Shown here: positions 1 through 8,327 of the stretch, piece after piece | Position numbering within the stretch: position 1 is the first letter of the stretch | Layout: each line of letters begins with the position of its first letter | NCBI RefSeq assembly: GCF_036014175.1 | Contig: NZ_CP107917.1 | Coordinates: forward strand, 9,114,001 to 9,178,000 | Source of the DNA: Streptomyces sp. NBC_00443 | GTDB taxonomy: Bacteria > Actinomycetota > Actinomycetes > Streptomycetales > Streptomycetaceae | Length of the DNA stretch: 64,000 bases | Direction: 5' to 3' | Translations under genes and position numbers: made by a program | Notes under the pieces: generated by a model | The model's database searches: none | The model's input: the letters and a program-made list of their open reading frames with translations, nothing else | What the model was told of the DNA's origin: nothing

Positions 1-52
1 GCGTGGACCTCGTCTCGGACGCGACCGCACCGGTGGTGTTCGTCAAGGCCAT
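1..52 (-). CDS. 5' end of an unidentified divergent gene (partial)
   Basis: An ATG read leftward from position 52 opens a frame that stays open to the window edge, giving about 17 residues (MALTNTTGAVASETRS...). A strong Shine-Dalgarno AAGGAG lies at 57-62, five bases upstream, and this is the main support. It is divergent from the XRE/cupin regulator at 140, so it may be that regulator's target. Too little is present to name a product. Confidence 0.45.
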   Translation of the reverse strand, partial: MALTNTTGAVASETRST

Positions 53-84
53 CACGGCTCCTTGTGTCGGAATGCGCCCAGTCT

Positions 85-108
85 TGCCAGGCACTCCGGG
101 ACCTGGCA
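85..108. promoter_or_regulatory. Inverted repeat, possible operator of XRE regulator
   Basis: TGCCAGG (85-91) and CCTGGCA (102-108) form a perfect 7-bp inverted repeat with a 10-base spacer. It lies between two divergent starts (52 on the minus strand, 140 on the plus strand). A second short repeat, CTTGC/GCAAG, sits at 115-131 just before the regulator start. The position suits autoregulation, but binding is inferred. Confidence 0.4.
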
Positions 109-139
109 CGGAATCTTGCGGTTACGGCAAGATGGCCTG

Positions 140-748
140 ATGGATCGCAAGACGGACGATGACGTGCTCGACGGTGTGGGGCCGCGCCTTCGTGCGCTGC
201 GTCGTGCCTGCGGCATCACCCTCGCCGACCTTGCGGCGACGACCGGCGTGTCGGAGAGCACTGTGTCCCGGCTGGAGAGCGGGCAGCGTCGGCCGAGCCT
301 GGAACTTCTGCTGCCGCTGGCCCGTACCTATGACGTTCCGTTGGACGAGCTCGTCGGCGCCCCGCGCACCGGTGACCCCCGAATCCACCTCAAGCCGATC
401 AGGCGGTTCGGGATGACGTTCGTGCCCCTGTCGCGGCGACCGGGCGGGGTGCACGCGTTCAAGATGATCATTCCCGCCTCGCCGGAACCACTTGAACCGA
501 CCCCGCAGACCCACGAAGGCTTCGAATGGCTCCATGTGCTCAACGGACGCCTGCGGCTCGTGACCGGCGAGCGCGATCTGACGCTGCCGCCCGGTGAGGC
601 AGCCGAGTTCGACACGTCCTTGCCCCACTGGCTGGGCAGCGCCGACGGCGGCGTGGTCGAGCTTCTCATCCTGTTCGGCCTGCAAGGGGTACGCGCGCAC
701 GTACGCACCGACCCTCGTCGATCGCCGCAGGCCGGGAGCCGGCGGTGA
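140..748 (+). CDS. XRE-family regulator with C-terminal cupin domain
   Basis: A 202-residue predicted DNA-binding regulator. An N-terminal helix-turn-helix of the XRE/Cro type covers about residues 12-70 (GITLADLAATTGVSESTVSR is the recognition region). A cupin-like small-molecule-binding domain follows at about 100-190, with HEGFEWLHVLNGRLRL and a later PHW motif. This architecture is common in Streptomyces repressors that sense a ligand through the cupin barrel. The frame could open at 62, but the extra residues look non-coding, so the ATG at 140 is preferred. There is no clear Shine-Dalgarno sequence, and an inverted repeat lies just upstream. The ligand is unknown. Confidence 0.85.
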   Translation: MDRKTDDDVLDGVGPRLRALRRACGITLADLAATTGVSESTVSRLESGQRRPSLELLLPLARTYDVPLDELVGAPRTGDPRIHLKPIRRFGMTFVPLSRRPGGVHAFKMIIPASPEPLEPTPQTHEGFEWLHVLNGRLRLVTGERDLTLPPGEAAEFDTSLPHWLGSADGGVVELLILFGLQGVRAHVRTDPRRSPQAGSRR

Positions 749-794
749 ACCATCGATGAGCGGCGCGCGGCGGTGAACCACCGATAGCGGCGCG
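742..794 (+). repeat. Imperfect tandem duplication over the stop codon
   Basis: The segment GCGGTGAACCATCGATGAGC with following GGCGCGC (742-768) is repeated almost exactly at 770-794. The first copy contains the TGA of the regulator gene. The second copy has a C for T change and a 2-base deletion. It looks like a short local duplication; no function is evident. Confidence 0.5.
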
Positions 795-853
795 CCCAGA
801 AGCCCGCACCGACGGGCCCGAGACCGCCACACCGGTGAGAGGACATCCGAACC

Positions 854-1420
854 ATGGCACCAGCCAGGCAACGACCGCTGACCGGTGAGGGTCAGGCAGC
901 CATCGAGGCGTTTCTGCTGGAGCGGGGGGCCGGCCGGATGCCTCATCCCGGCGGCACCCTGTTGGAACATCTGCAGCGCGTTCGGTGGCTGTTGGCCGCA
1001 TGGGGAGCCGGCCCCGCCGTCCAGACAGCGGGTCTGTGCCATGCGACGTACGGAACCGACGGTTTCGCACCGACACTGCTTCCCCTCACCGACCGGGCGA
1101 CGCTCGTCGCGCTGATCGGCGAGCAGGCGGAGGCGTTGGTGTACCTGTACGCCGGCTGCGACCGCGCCACCGTCTATCCCCGTCTCGACGGCACCGCCCC
1201 AGTCGCCTTCCGGGACCGCTTCACCGGCCGTGAGCACACTCCGACCCCCGACGACCTGCGGGCCTTCCTGGAGATCACGGCGGCCAATGAACTCGATGTA
1301 CTGGCGCACAACGCGGAACTGGCCAAGCAGCACGGACCCGGGCTCTACGGCCTCCTCACACGGACTGGCCCCTTGCTGTCGCCGGCAGCGCAGCTTGCCG
1401 TCGCCAGGCAATTGGCATAG
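854..1420 (+). CDS. DUF6817-like protein, possible HD-type fold
   Basis: A 188-residue soluble protein. Conserved-looking stretches are HPGGTLLEHLQRV (about 32-44) and LCHATYGTDGF (about 60-70). Their spaced histidines resemble the metal-binding helices of HD-domain phosphohydrolases. I recall this pattern from proteins called DUF6817, but the fold assignment is inference. The C-terminal half is helical (FLEITAANELDVLAHN). It sits 105 bases after the XRE/cupin regulator on the same strand and may be its co-transcribed or regulated neighbour. Substrate unknown. Confidence 0.6.
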   Translation: MAPARQRPLTGEGQAAIEAFLLERGAGRMPHPGGTLLEHLQRVRWLLAAWGAGPAVQTAGLCHATYGTDGFAPTLLPLTDRATLVALIGEQAEALVYLYAGCDRATVYPRLDGTAPVAFRDRFTGREHTPTPDDLRAFLEITAANELDVLAHNAELAKQHGPGLYGLLTRTGPLLSPAAQLAVARQLA

Positions 1421-1512
1421 GTGGCTGCGCCGGCCGGACTCCGGAGCAGTGATGCCGGAGACGTGTTCCGAGCCCACAAGGTCACGTGCCGGGGTGTCGC
1501 CAAGGCTCCGCG

Positions 1513-2253
1513 TCAGGGCAGGGCGAGGACGCAGAACTCGTGGCCTTCCGCGTCGGCCAGGCATGTCCACGGGACGCCGCCCTGGCCGACGTCGAGGTGG
1601 GTGGCGCCGAGGGCACGCAGCCGGGCCACCTCCGCTGCTTTGTCGTCACCGGGGTACGGCAGCAGGTCGAGATGGACGCGCTCCGGCACGGTCCTCACCC
1701 CGGGCGTGCGGAGGAACTCGAGATACGGGCCGCCACCCTTTGCGGAGCGGAACACCGCATGATCGTCGGTCACCTCGTGCAGGGTCCAGTCCATCGACTC
1801 GTCCCAGAACCGGGCCATGGCCCGCGGATCCGCGCAGTCGACCACCACCGCAGCGATCGGCCCGGTGTCCCGGTAGACCTCCCGAGGCTCCAGCACGCAG
1901 AACTCATTGCCCTCGGGGTCGGCCAGGACCGTCCACGGCACTTCGCCCTGGCCCACGTGGGCGGGCGTCGCACCGAGAGACCGGAGGCGCGCGACCAGCT
2001 CCGCCTGATGGGCCGCAGAGGTGGTGGCGAGATCGAGGTGCACACGGTTCTTCGTCGGTGTCTTGGGTTCCGGGACGGGAACGAAGTCGATGCCGAGGGC
2101 GACCGGGTCCGGCCAAACGAGGCCGCCGGCTGGCCCGACGTAGGTGGTGGAGCCGGGACTGTAGGCACTCCAGCCGAGCGCGTCCGCCCAGAACCGGCCG
2201 ACCGCCGACGGAACAAGAGCCTTTATGTTCACCATGACAGGTCGCAGTGCCAT
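1513..2253 (-). CDS. Two-domain VOC (glyoxalase/bleomycin-resistance fold) protein
   Basis: A 246-residue protein made of two vicinal-oxygen-chelate modules. The first (about 1-125) carries FVPVPEPKTPTKNRVHLDL and EGNEFCVLEP. The second (about 130-246) repeats the pattern with VHLDLLPYPGDD and EGHEFCVLALP. Paired VHLDL and GxEFCVL motifs are typical of the family, which includes antibiotic-binding proteins and dioxygenases; the ligand cannot be read. The ATG at 2253 is chosen because upstream codons look non-coding and GGAT lies 10 bases before it. It lies 69 bases downstream of the WYL regulator on the same strand, so the two are probably co-transcribed. Confidence 0.8.
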   Translation of the reverse strand: MALRPVMVNIKALVPSAVGRFWADALGWSAYSPGSTTYVGPAGGLVWPDPVALGIDFVPVPEPKTPTKNRVHLDLATTSAAHQAELVARLRSLGATPAHVGQGEVPWTVLADPEGNEFCVLEPREVYRDTGPIAAVVVDCADPRAMARFWDESMDWTLHEVTDDHAVFRSAKGGGPYLEFLRTPGVRTVPERVHLDLLPYPGDDKAAEVARLRALGATHLDVGQGGVPWTCLADAEGHEFCVLALP

Positions 2254-2322
2254 GCGGGCGATCCTATGCGCCCGCCTCGCAACAACATCCGTGTCCGTGG
2301 CCGCCCGCAGAAGCGACAACTC

Positions 2323-3297
2323 TCAGGCTGACTCTCCATAGCGGCCTGCGATCGCGGAGGCGCGGTCGCGCAGGGAGTTGCGCAACCACTGCGGGGCCAG
2401 GGCTTCCGCGTGCGTGGTGAGCTGCCACAGCGCCCATTCGGCGTGTCGTGAATCCTGGAACGTAACCTCCAGCCGCAGCCAGCCGTCTGCGTCGGCTTCT
2501 TCGGCGTGGACGGCCAGCGCGGTGCCCGCCAGGTCCTCCCGCCGCTCCGGGTCCACCCGTACCGACACGGTGACTTGGTCGCCGCCGGTCCGGAACTGCG
2601 TGCTGCGTTCCTGCCAGGCCCGGTCCAGATCGACTCGGTCCGGTCGCTGCGCGGGTTCGTCGAGTTCCTCCGCGGCCAACACCCTGGACAGCCGGTAGGT
2701 GCGGTCCGCGCCAGATCTCGTGGCCAGCAAGTAGCCCTGCCCGCGTACGGTGACCAGGCCGATCGGGTCCACCGTGCGCCACTTCGGGGTCTGGTCCACA
2801 GCCGCGTAGTGGATGCGCAGTTTGTGTCCGGCGAACACTGCGCGCCGGACCTCGGCCACAACGCTGTCGGGCACCTCCTCAGCGACCGAGCGGCGTGCGA
2901 GAAGGTCCGTCTCCGGGTCGATGAGCAGTCGCTGCGCCGCTCCGGCCGCGGTGTCCCGATAGCTTTCGGGCAACGCGTCAACCACCTTGAGCATGGCCGA
3001 AGCGAGCGCGGAGCCGAGGCCGAACACCTGCGCGCCACGCCGCGATCCGGCCACCAGCAGGGCGAGCGCCTCGTCGTGGTTCAGTCCGGTGAGCTCTGTC
3101 TGGAACCCGGGCAACAACGCGAAACCGCCGTGCCGGCCGCGTTCGGCGTAGACCGGGACCCCGGCAGCGGACAGCGCCTCCACGTCGCGCAGCACGGTGC
3201 GCGTGGACACCTCCAGCTCGCGGGCCAGCGCGGCCGCTGACATCCGACCGCGTTGGCGCAGCAGCAACACCAGCGATACCAACCGGTCGGCGCGCAT
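2323..3297 (-). CDS. YafY-type HTH/WYL transcriptional regulator
   Basis: A 324-residue regulator. The N-terminal winged helix-turn-helix (about 1-60) includes SAAALARELEVSTRTVLRDVEAL. A linker with AERGRHGGFALL follows, then the WYL domain (about 140-225) with KLRIHYAAVDQT and a WRTVDPIGLV segment, and a C-terminal extension to 324. WYL proteins usually bind a small ligand or nucleic acid. It is divergent from the RidA-family gene and shares a 130-base intergenic region holding an inverted repeat, so control of both directions is plausible. The VOC gene follows downstream. Confidence 0.88.
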   Translation of the reverse strand: MRADRLVSLVLLLRQRGRMSAAALARELEVSTRTVLRDVEALSAAGVPVYAERGRHGGFALLPGFQTELTGLNHDEALALLVAGSRRGAQVFGLGSALASAMLKVVDALPESYRDTAAGAAQRLLIDPETDLLARRSVAEEVPDSVVAEVRRAVFAGHKLRIHYAAVDQTPKWRTVDPIGLVTVRGQGYLLATRSGADRTYRLSRVLAAEELDEPAQRPDRVDLDRAWQERSTQFRTGGDQVTVSVRVDPERREDLAGTALAVHAEEADADGWLRLEVTFQDSRHAEWALWQLTTHAEALAPQWLRNSLRDRASAIAGRYGESA

Positions 3298-3320
3298 ACG
3301 AGAAACCTACCGAAATACGT

Positions 3321-3333
3321 GACACAGGGTGTC
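3321..3333. promoter_or_regulatory. Inverted repeat between WYL regulator and RidA gene
   Basis: GACAC-AGG-GTGTC is a perfect 5-bp inverted repeat 24-36 bases upstream of the regulator start. It is a candidate operator for the WYL protein. Assignment rests on position only. Confidence 0.35.
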
Positions 3334-3427
3334 GTGCTTGGTTGGGAGGCTTTGCATACGACGTCAAGGACGGGCGGCTGCACAGCCGTTGGACGTACAC
3401 CTTGTCGATGAATCGAGTGGAGCTGAT

Positions 3428-3829
3428 GTGGCTGTGGAGCGCACGACGGTCAACCCTTGGACGTGGTCGGTGGACATGGGTTACAACCAGGGTGAGATTG
3501 TCTCTGGGCACACCCGGACCTTGTACTGCTCCGGACAGGCCGCGATGAGCGGAGACGGCAAGCCCCGACATGACGGTGACATGGCGGCGCAGTTGGCGCT
3601 GAGCCTCGACAACCTGGAGGCCGTGCTCGGGGAGGCCGGCATGTCCCTCGGGAACCTCGTCCGGCTCAACGTCCACACCACCGACGTCGATCTGCTCTTC
3701 CAGCACTACGGCGTGCTGGCGTCCCGGTTGGGAGCGGCCGGGGTGGCGCCGACCACCACGCTGCTCGGGGTGACACGGCTGGCGATCCCCACCCTGATGA
3801 TCGAGCTCGAGGGCACCGCCGTCGCGTGA
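3428..3829 (+). CDS. RidA/YjgF-family protein
   Basis: A 133-residue protein, close to the usual 125-135 for RidA. RidA proteins hydrolyse reactive enamine/imine intermediates or act on related carbonyl compounds. Family-like features are TLYCSGQAAM near residue 37, MAAQLALSLDNLEAVLGEAG, LVRLNVHTTDVD and the C-terminal LAIPTLMIELEGTAVA. The classic arginine of the RNV motif appears as RLNVHTTD. The frame is open from 3329, but GTG at 3428 has GGAG five bases upstream and gives the expected length. Likely regulated by the divergent WYL protein. Confidence 0.85.
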   Translation: MAVERTTVNPWTWSVDMGYNQGEIVSGHTRTLYCSGQAAMSGDGKPRHDGDMAAQLALSLDNLEAVLGEAGMSLGNLVRLNVHTTDVDLLFQHYGVLASRLGAAGVAPTTTLLGVTRLAIPTLMIELEGTAVA

Positions 3830-3901
3830 TCGCCGCCTCCGCTGCTCGGGCCGGTTCAACCGGCACGAGCAGCACGTCGAACTGCGTTCCACGGCACATT
3901 C

Positions 3902-3930
3902 GTTGACCCGGAGTCAACCTTAATGGTTGA
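3902..3930. promoter_or_regulatory. Two overlapping palindromes upstream of FadR gene
   Basis: GTTGAC-CCGGA-GTCAAC (3902-3918) and TCAACC-TTAAT-GGTTGA (3914-3930) are both perfect inverted repeats and share five bases. They lie 43-71 bases before the ATG of the GntR/FadR regulator. Such sites are typical GntR-type operators; autoregulation is inferred. Confidence 0.6.
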
Positions 3931-3972
3931 GTGGATGAGTCACTGATCCACAACACGGCTGGAGGTGCCGGG

Positions 3973-4689
3973 ATGACAGCACTGCCACGCGAGACGGTCG
4001 TCGACGTCCTTGAGAAACGGCTGCGCGAGGACATTCTCGCCGGGCGGCATCCGGCGGGGAGCTATCTGCCTCCCGAGCGTGAACTCGCCGACGAGTTCGG
4101 CGTCAACCGCACCACGCTCAAGCATGCGTTCGGCCGGCTGGCGCAGTCGGGGCTGCTGGAGACGCGGCACGGAGTGGGGACACGCGTCCGGGATTTCCTG
4201 CGTCTCGGCGGAGCGGATCTTCTGCCGATGCTCGTGCGGCACAGTCCGGACTGGATCGGTGAGATCTTCGAAGTGCGGTGCAGCATCGGGGCGTTGATCG
4301 CGGAGCGTGCCGCTGACCGGGCCACCGAGGCCCAGGTCGCCGATCTGCGGGCGCTGCTGGCAGCGGTCGGGGACGCGGACGGCGGTGACGACGTGCAGTT
4401 GGCGGACGCCGAGGTGCACCGGGCGCTCGCTCGTGCCACGGGCAACCGCGTGTATGTCCTGCTGACCAACACCCTGTTCAACGCGTATCTGCCGGTGCGC
4501 GCAGCGCTGGTCGAGCCCTTCACGGAGGCCCGGGCGGCCCACGACCGTCTGGCACCGGTCGTCGAGGCCGTGGCCGCCCGCGACTCCGAGGCGGCACGCG
4601 TCGCGGCGGGCGCCTATCTGTCGGCGACGGAACGCATCATGCTCGAGGGGCTGGCGCGCTCCCGCGAACGCCGGGACGGTGCGCTGTGA
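3973..4689 (+). CDS. GntR-type regulator, FadR/FCD subfamily
   Basis: A 238-residue repressor-like protein. The N-terminal winged helix (about 8-75) contains LPPERELADEFGVNRTTLKHAFGRL and the wing ETRHGVGTRV. The helical FCD ligand domain follows (about 90-225), with EVRCSIGALIAERAA and AEVHRALARATGN. The ATG at 3973 has GGAGG at 3961-3965. Its stop overlaps the GTG of the next gene (GTGA), so the three genes form a coupled operon. Order and families match what I recall of mycobacterial Rv0494, Rv0493c and Rv0492c, where Rv0494 is a lipid-responsive FadR homologue. An acyl ligand is therefore possible but inferred. Confidence 0.85.
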   Translation: MTALPRETVVDVLEKRLREDILAGRHPAGSYLPPERELADEFGVNRTTLKHAFGRLAQSGLLETRHGVGTRVRDFLRLGGADLLPMLVRHSPDWIGEIFEVRCSIGALIAERAADRATEAQVADLRALLAAVGDADGGDDVQLADAEVHRALARATGNRVYVLLTNTLFNAYLPVRAALVEPFTEARAAHDRLAPVVEAVAARDSEAARVAAGAYLSATERIMLEGLARSRERRDGAL

Positions 4690-6094
4690 CCTCACGCGGA
4701 ACGGTGTTCCAGGAGGCGATGTCGGGTCGCGTGCACCTGAGCGACGAGGACCGTGAGCGCCCTGTGCGCCTGGACCTCGTGGTCCGCTCCGACGACCTGA
4801 TGCTGCCGCACCGCACGACTCAGGCGCGCCTGACGGGAAGGGTGCGCATAGCCGGGCGGGCGGACGACGCCGAAGCCACCGGTGAGTTGGAGATCTCGCC
4901 CCTGGCCCGCCGCAGGATCCGCTACCGGATCGCGTTTGCCATGGAGGGCCGGCGACTGGTGCTGGACGGCTGGAAGTCCATCTCGCCGGCGCGCCCCCTC
5001 TCTTCGATGACCTTGCTGCCGTACACCCTCTATGAGGACGGCGAACGGGTGGGCGAGGGCACACTCCGCTTCCCCTCGCCACCGGACTGTTGCCCTTCCT
5101 GGCGAGCTTCCGCTTCCCGCGCGCCGCGCAGTCCGCACCCGCACCCGCACCCGACGGGCAGGATCTGGCCTCGCGCTGGGACGGTAACCCCGGGCGCACG
5201 GAGGTCTGGTACACGACCCTGACCGACCCGGCGACCGGCAACGGAGTATGGCTGCACCACGAGGTGGTGGCGCCCGCCGATGGCTCCGGCGCCTACGCGC
5301 ACGGCTGGGTCGCCGTGTTCCCCAAGGACGGCCCCGCCGAGCACGCACGCTTCGGCCCCGTGCCGTGGACGCAGGACCAACAGGGCTTCGCCACCGAGGA
5401 GATCAGCGCCCGGCCCGGCCGTCTCACCGGCTCCGCGGGCCCCTTCACCTGGTCGCTCACGGAGACGCCCCTGAGCGGTCCGGTCCACACCTTTCCCCGC
5501 TGGTCCTGGCGGCGCCCCTGGCTGCCGGCCAGCCACATGCTGCCGGCCGCCCGTTGTCACTACAGCGGAACCGTCCGGTACGGAGCCGACGAGCTGCGGC
5601 TGGACCGGGCGGTCGGCGCGAGCGCCCGCATCTACGGCCACGGCAACGCGCGACGCTGGGCGTGGCTGCACGCGGACCTGGGCGGCGGTGACGTCCTGGA
5701 GATAGTTGCCGCGGTGTCCATGCGCCGCGGGCTCGACCGACTGCCGCCCCTGGTGTTCCTGCGGCTGCTGCAGAACGGGCGTACCTGGCCCCGTCGTGCG
5801 GAGCGCGCCGCCGTGGGCTGGGCCGGGCTCGGCCGGTTCCGGGCGGACATCGGCCTGCCCGAGTGGCATGTGGCCGGCCGCGCGGGCCGACGCCGCATCC
5901 GGGTGACGGTGACCCAGCCGCCGCAGCGGACGCTGGCCCTCGACTACACCGACCCCGACGGATCTCCCGCGGTCTGCCGCAACACCGAGACCGCAGACGC
6001 CGTGGTCAGCGTGGAACGCTGGTGGGGCACATGGCGACAGGAGGCCACCTGGCGGCTTTCCGGCACCGCCCACGCGGAGGTCGGCGACCGATGA
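4686..6094 (+). pseudogene. Conserved protein linked to GMC oxidoreductase, interrupted by one frameshift
   Basis: Two frames together form one protein of about 469 residues. The first starts at GTG 4686 and runs in a convincing frame to about 5075 (VHLSDEDRERPVRLDLVVRS...GEGTLRFP). The sequence then continues naturally only in another frame (LATGLLPFLASFRFPRA onward) to the stop at 6094. Adding one C to the C4 run at 5072-5075 joins them cleanly. The N-terminal ~130 residues resemble a domain found with bacterial GMC/cholesterol-oxidase-like enzymes. The rest resembles the Rv0493c-type conserved protein. It overlaps the FadR gene by GTGA and the GMC gene by ATGA. The single lost base may be a sequencing error, so the gene may well be intact. 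Confidence 0.7.
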
Positions 6095-7947
6095 CTTCCT
6101 CAACGTCCCCTGGGCTTACGGCGCTTGCAGAGGCGCTGCTCGCGGACGACGGCACTGCCGCATGGACCCGGGCCGTGCCGAGGCGCCTCGAAACGCTCCT
6201 GGCAGCCATGCCCGCCCCCGCCCGCACCGCGATACACGGCGCGACCAAGGCCATCAATGCCTATGCCGTCGCCCGCACCGGCCGGCGCCTGCCGGCACTC
6301 GGACCCGCGGAACGCGAGCACGTCATGGCGTCGCTCGCCTCCCACCGGGCCCTGCTGCCCCTCCTGGACGCGGTCAAGGTACCGCTCCTGCTGGCTGCCG
6401 GTACCGAACGGACGGCGCACCAAGGCCCCGCGACCCCAGTGACCGCCGTCGACGATCCGCCGCTCGACTGCACTCCTTCGCGCGAGTGGCCGACACGTTC
6501 CACCGTCGATGCCGTCGTCGTCGGATCGGGAGCGGGTGGCGCGACGGCCGCCCGGACACTGGCCCGCGCCGGGCTGCGAGTCGTCGTGGTCGAGGAGGGC
6601 GAGCACCACACCACCGCGTCGTTCGGGCGCAGGGCTCCGCTCGACCGCTTCACCGACCTCTACCGGGACGGCGGCGCCACGATCGCCGTCGGGAACCCGC
6701 CGCTGGTCCTGCCCGTCGGCCGGGCGGTCGGCGGCACCACCGTCGTCAACTCGGGAACCTGCTACCGCACACCGGACCACGTCGTCACCCGCTGGCTGAG
6801 CCACCACGGATTCGACGTCGCCGAGGGCTTCGACGCACGCCTCGACGAGGTGGAACGCACCCTCCGAGTGGCACGGCAGCCGCTGGACGTCCTGGGCAAC
6901 AACGGACTGCTCGCCCTGGCCGGGGCGAAGGAGCTCGGCTGGGCCGCGGCGCCCCTGCGCCGCAACGCCCCCGGCTGCCGCGGCTCGTGCCAGTGCGTCG
7001 TCGGCTGCCCCACCGGCGCGAAGCAGAGCGTCCAGCTGTCCGTGCTTCCCGAAGCCTGCGCGGCCGGCGCCGCGATCATGACGGGCGCCCGTGTCCTGCG
7101 GATCCTCACCGACCGCGACCGGCCCGGCGGTCCAAGGGCCGCCGGAGTAATGGTCATCCGCCCCGACGGCAGTCAACTGGAGATCCTGAGCTCCCTGGTC
7201 GTGGTCGCCGCCGGCGCCCTGCAGACCCCGCAACTCCTCCGTCGCTCAGGCCTCGGCGGTCACCCCCGGATCGGCCGGAACCTCAGCGTGCACCCGGCCA
7301 TCAGCGTCGCGGGCCGCTTCAGCAGCCCGGTCACCGGCTGGAAAGGGGTCCTGCAGAGCGTCGGAGTGGAGGAACTGCACGCCGACGGCATCCTGATCGA
7401 AGCCACCGCGGCGCCCCCCGGGATGAGTTCGTTCGTGCTGCCGGGCGTCGGACGCGAACTGCGCCGCGAAGTGGAGGAGACCGAACAACTGGCGACACTC
7501 GGCGCCATGGTCGCCGACCGCCCCTCGGGCCGGGTCCTCGGCCGGGACCACACCCTGCTGCGCTACGACCTGGCGCCACGCGACGCCCGCCGCCTGCTCC
7601 GAGCCCAACGGGCCATGGGCCGCCTGCTGTTCGCCGCCGGTGCCGAGGAGGTACTCACCGGCGTGCCGCACGCCCCACGCGCTCGTACCCCCGAGCAACT
7701 GGAGCCGCTGCTCGACACGGTGACCGCGCGGCACCTGCACATGTCCGCGTTCCACCCCACCGGTACGGCCGCCGCCGGGACGGACCCGGAGCGGTCGCCG
7801 GCCGACGCCGTGGGGCGCCTGCGTGGCGTGCACGGTGTGCTCATCGCCGACGGGTCCGTGCTGCCCAGCTGCCCGGAGGTGAATCCGCAGCTCAGCATCA
7901 TGGCTGCCGCCCTGGGCGTTGCTGAGCGCTTCGTGGCCGATGCGTGA
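6091..7947 (+). CDS. GMC-family FAD oxidoreductase with Cys cluster
   Basis: A 618-residue flavoprotein. An N-terminal helical region of about 135 residues precedes the FAD Rossmann motif GSGAGG at 145-150 and the VVVVEEGE strand end. The GMC signature region GRAVGGTTVVNSG is near 209-222. A cysteine cluster CxxxCxCxxxC lies at 296-306 (CRGSCQCVVGC), as in the iron-sulfur-like subgroup of GMC-type oxidoreductases. The C-terminal active-site region has HLHMSAFHPTGTA and ADGSVLPSCPEVNPQ. The substrate is probably a sterol, lipid alcohol or similar hydroxyl compound, but this is inference. ATGA overlap with the preceding gene indicates translational coupling in the FadR operon. Confidence 0.88.
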   Translation: MTSSTSPGLTALAEALLADDGTAAWTRAVPRRLETLLAAMPAPARTAIHGATKAINAYAVARTGRRLPALGPAEREHVMASLASHRALLPLLDAVKVPLLLAAGTERTAHQGPATPVTAVDDPPLDCTPSREWPTRSTVDAVVVGSGAGGATAARTLARAGLRVVVVEEGEHHTTASFGRRAPLDRFTDLYRDGGATIAVGNPPLVLPVGRAVGGTTVVNSGTCYRTPDHVVTRWLSHHGFDVAEGFDARLDEVERTLRVARQPLDVLGNNGLLALAGAKELGWAAAPLRRNAPGCRGSCQCVVGCPTGAKQSVQLSVLPEACAAGAAIMTGARVLRILTDRDRPGGPRAAGVMVIRPDGSQLEILSSLVVVAAGALQTPQLLRRSGLGGHPRIGRNLSVHPAISVAGRFSSPVTGWKGVLQSVGVEELHADGILIEATAAPPGMSSFVLPGVGRELRREVEETEQLATLGAMVADRPSGRVLGRDHTLLRYDLAPRDARRLLRAQRAMGRLLFAAGAEEVLTGVPHAPRARTPEQLEPLLDTVTARHLHMSAFHPTGTAAAGTDPERSPADAVGRLRGVHGVLIADGSVLPSCPEVNPQLSIMAAALGVAERFVADA

Positions 7948-7948
7948 A

Positions 7949-7970
7949 CCCGGGTCTGGCCGCACCCGGG
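7949..7970. terminator. Hairpin between convergent genes
   Basis: CCCGGGT (7949-7955) pairs with ACCCGGG (7964-7970) across an 8-base loop, starting two bases after the GMC stop codon and before the convergent DUF4326 gene. There is no T tract, which is usual for Streptomyces terminators. Confidence 0.5.
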
Positions 7971-7995
7971 ACGGGTCCGCGTCCGGGACTGTGCA

Positions 7996-8319
7996 CTACG
8001 GCGCGAGCGAGTCGGCCAGTTCGGCGATGACCTGCGCGTGGCACGGCTGTGGGACACACCAGCAGCCGAGCCTGCGGCCACGGAGGGCGGGCAGCAGTTT
8101 GAGCAGGTCCGGACGGCTCAGCAGATGGGCCCGGTACTTGTCGATCACCGCCGCCCGGGTGCCGTCCCGGCCGGGCCGGAAGGGACTTGCGAGGGGTGAG
8201 GCATCGAGGTCCCATCCGCCACGGCGCATCGCGCGGCCGACGTAGACGACGTCCGCGTAGTCCGGGTCGTCGCGATGCCCTTTCATGTTGACGACCGTCG
8301 TGCGGTTCACGTCGTTCAT
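7996..8319 (-). CDS. DUF4326-family protein
   Basis: A 107-residue protein. It begins with a beta-rich VVNMKGHRDDPDYADVVYVGRAM region and includes GGWDLDASPLASPFRPGRDG. It ends with LRGRRLGCWCVPQPCHAQVIAEL, where the CxC...CH motif is diagnostic of DUF4326. The family is small and found in phages and bacteria; the biochemical role is unknown, and the Cys/His set suggests metal binding. The ATG at 8319 has GGGAG just upstream. It lies eight bases after the thioesterase stop and is the last gene of a three-gene minus-strand operon. Confidence 0.8.
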   Translation of the reverse strand: MNDVNRTTVVNMKGHRDDPDYADVVYVGRAMRRGGWDLDASPLASPFRPGRDGTRAAVIDKYRAHLLSRPDLLKLLPALRGRRLGCWCVPQPCHAQVIAELADSLAP

Positions 8320-8327
8320 ACGCTCCC

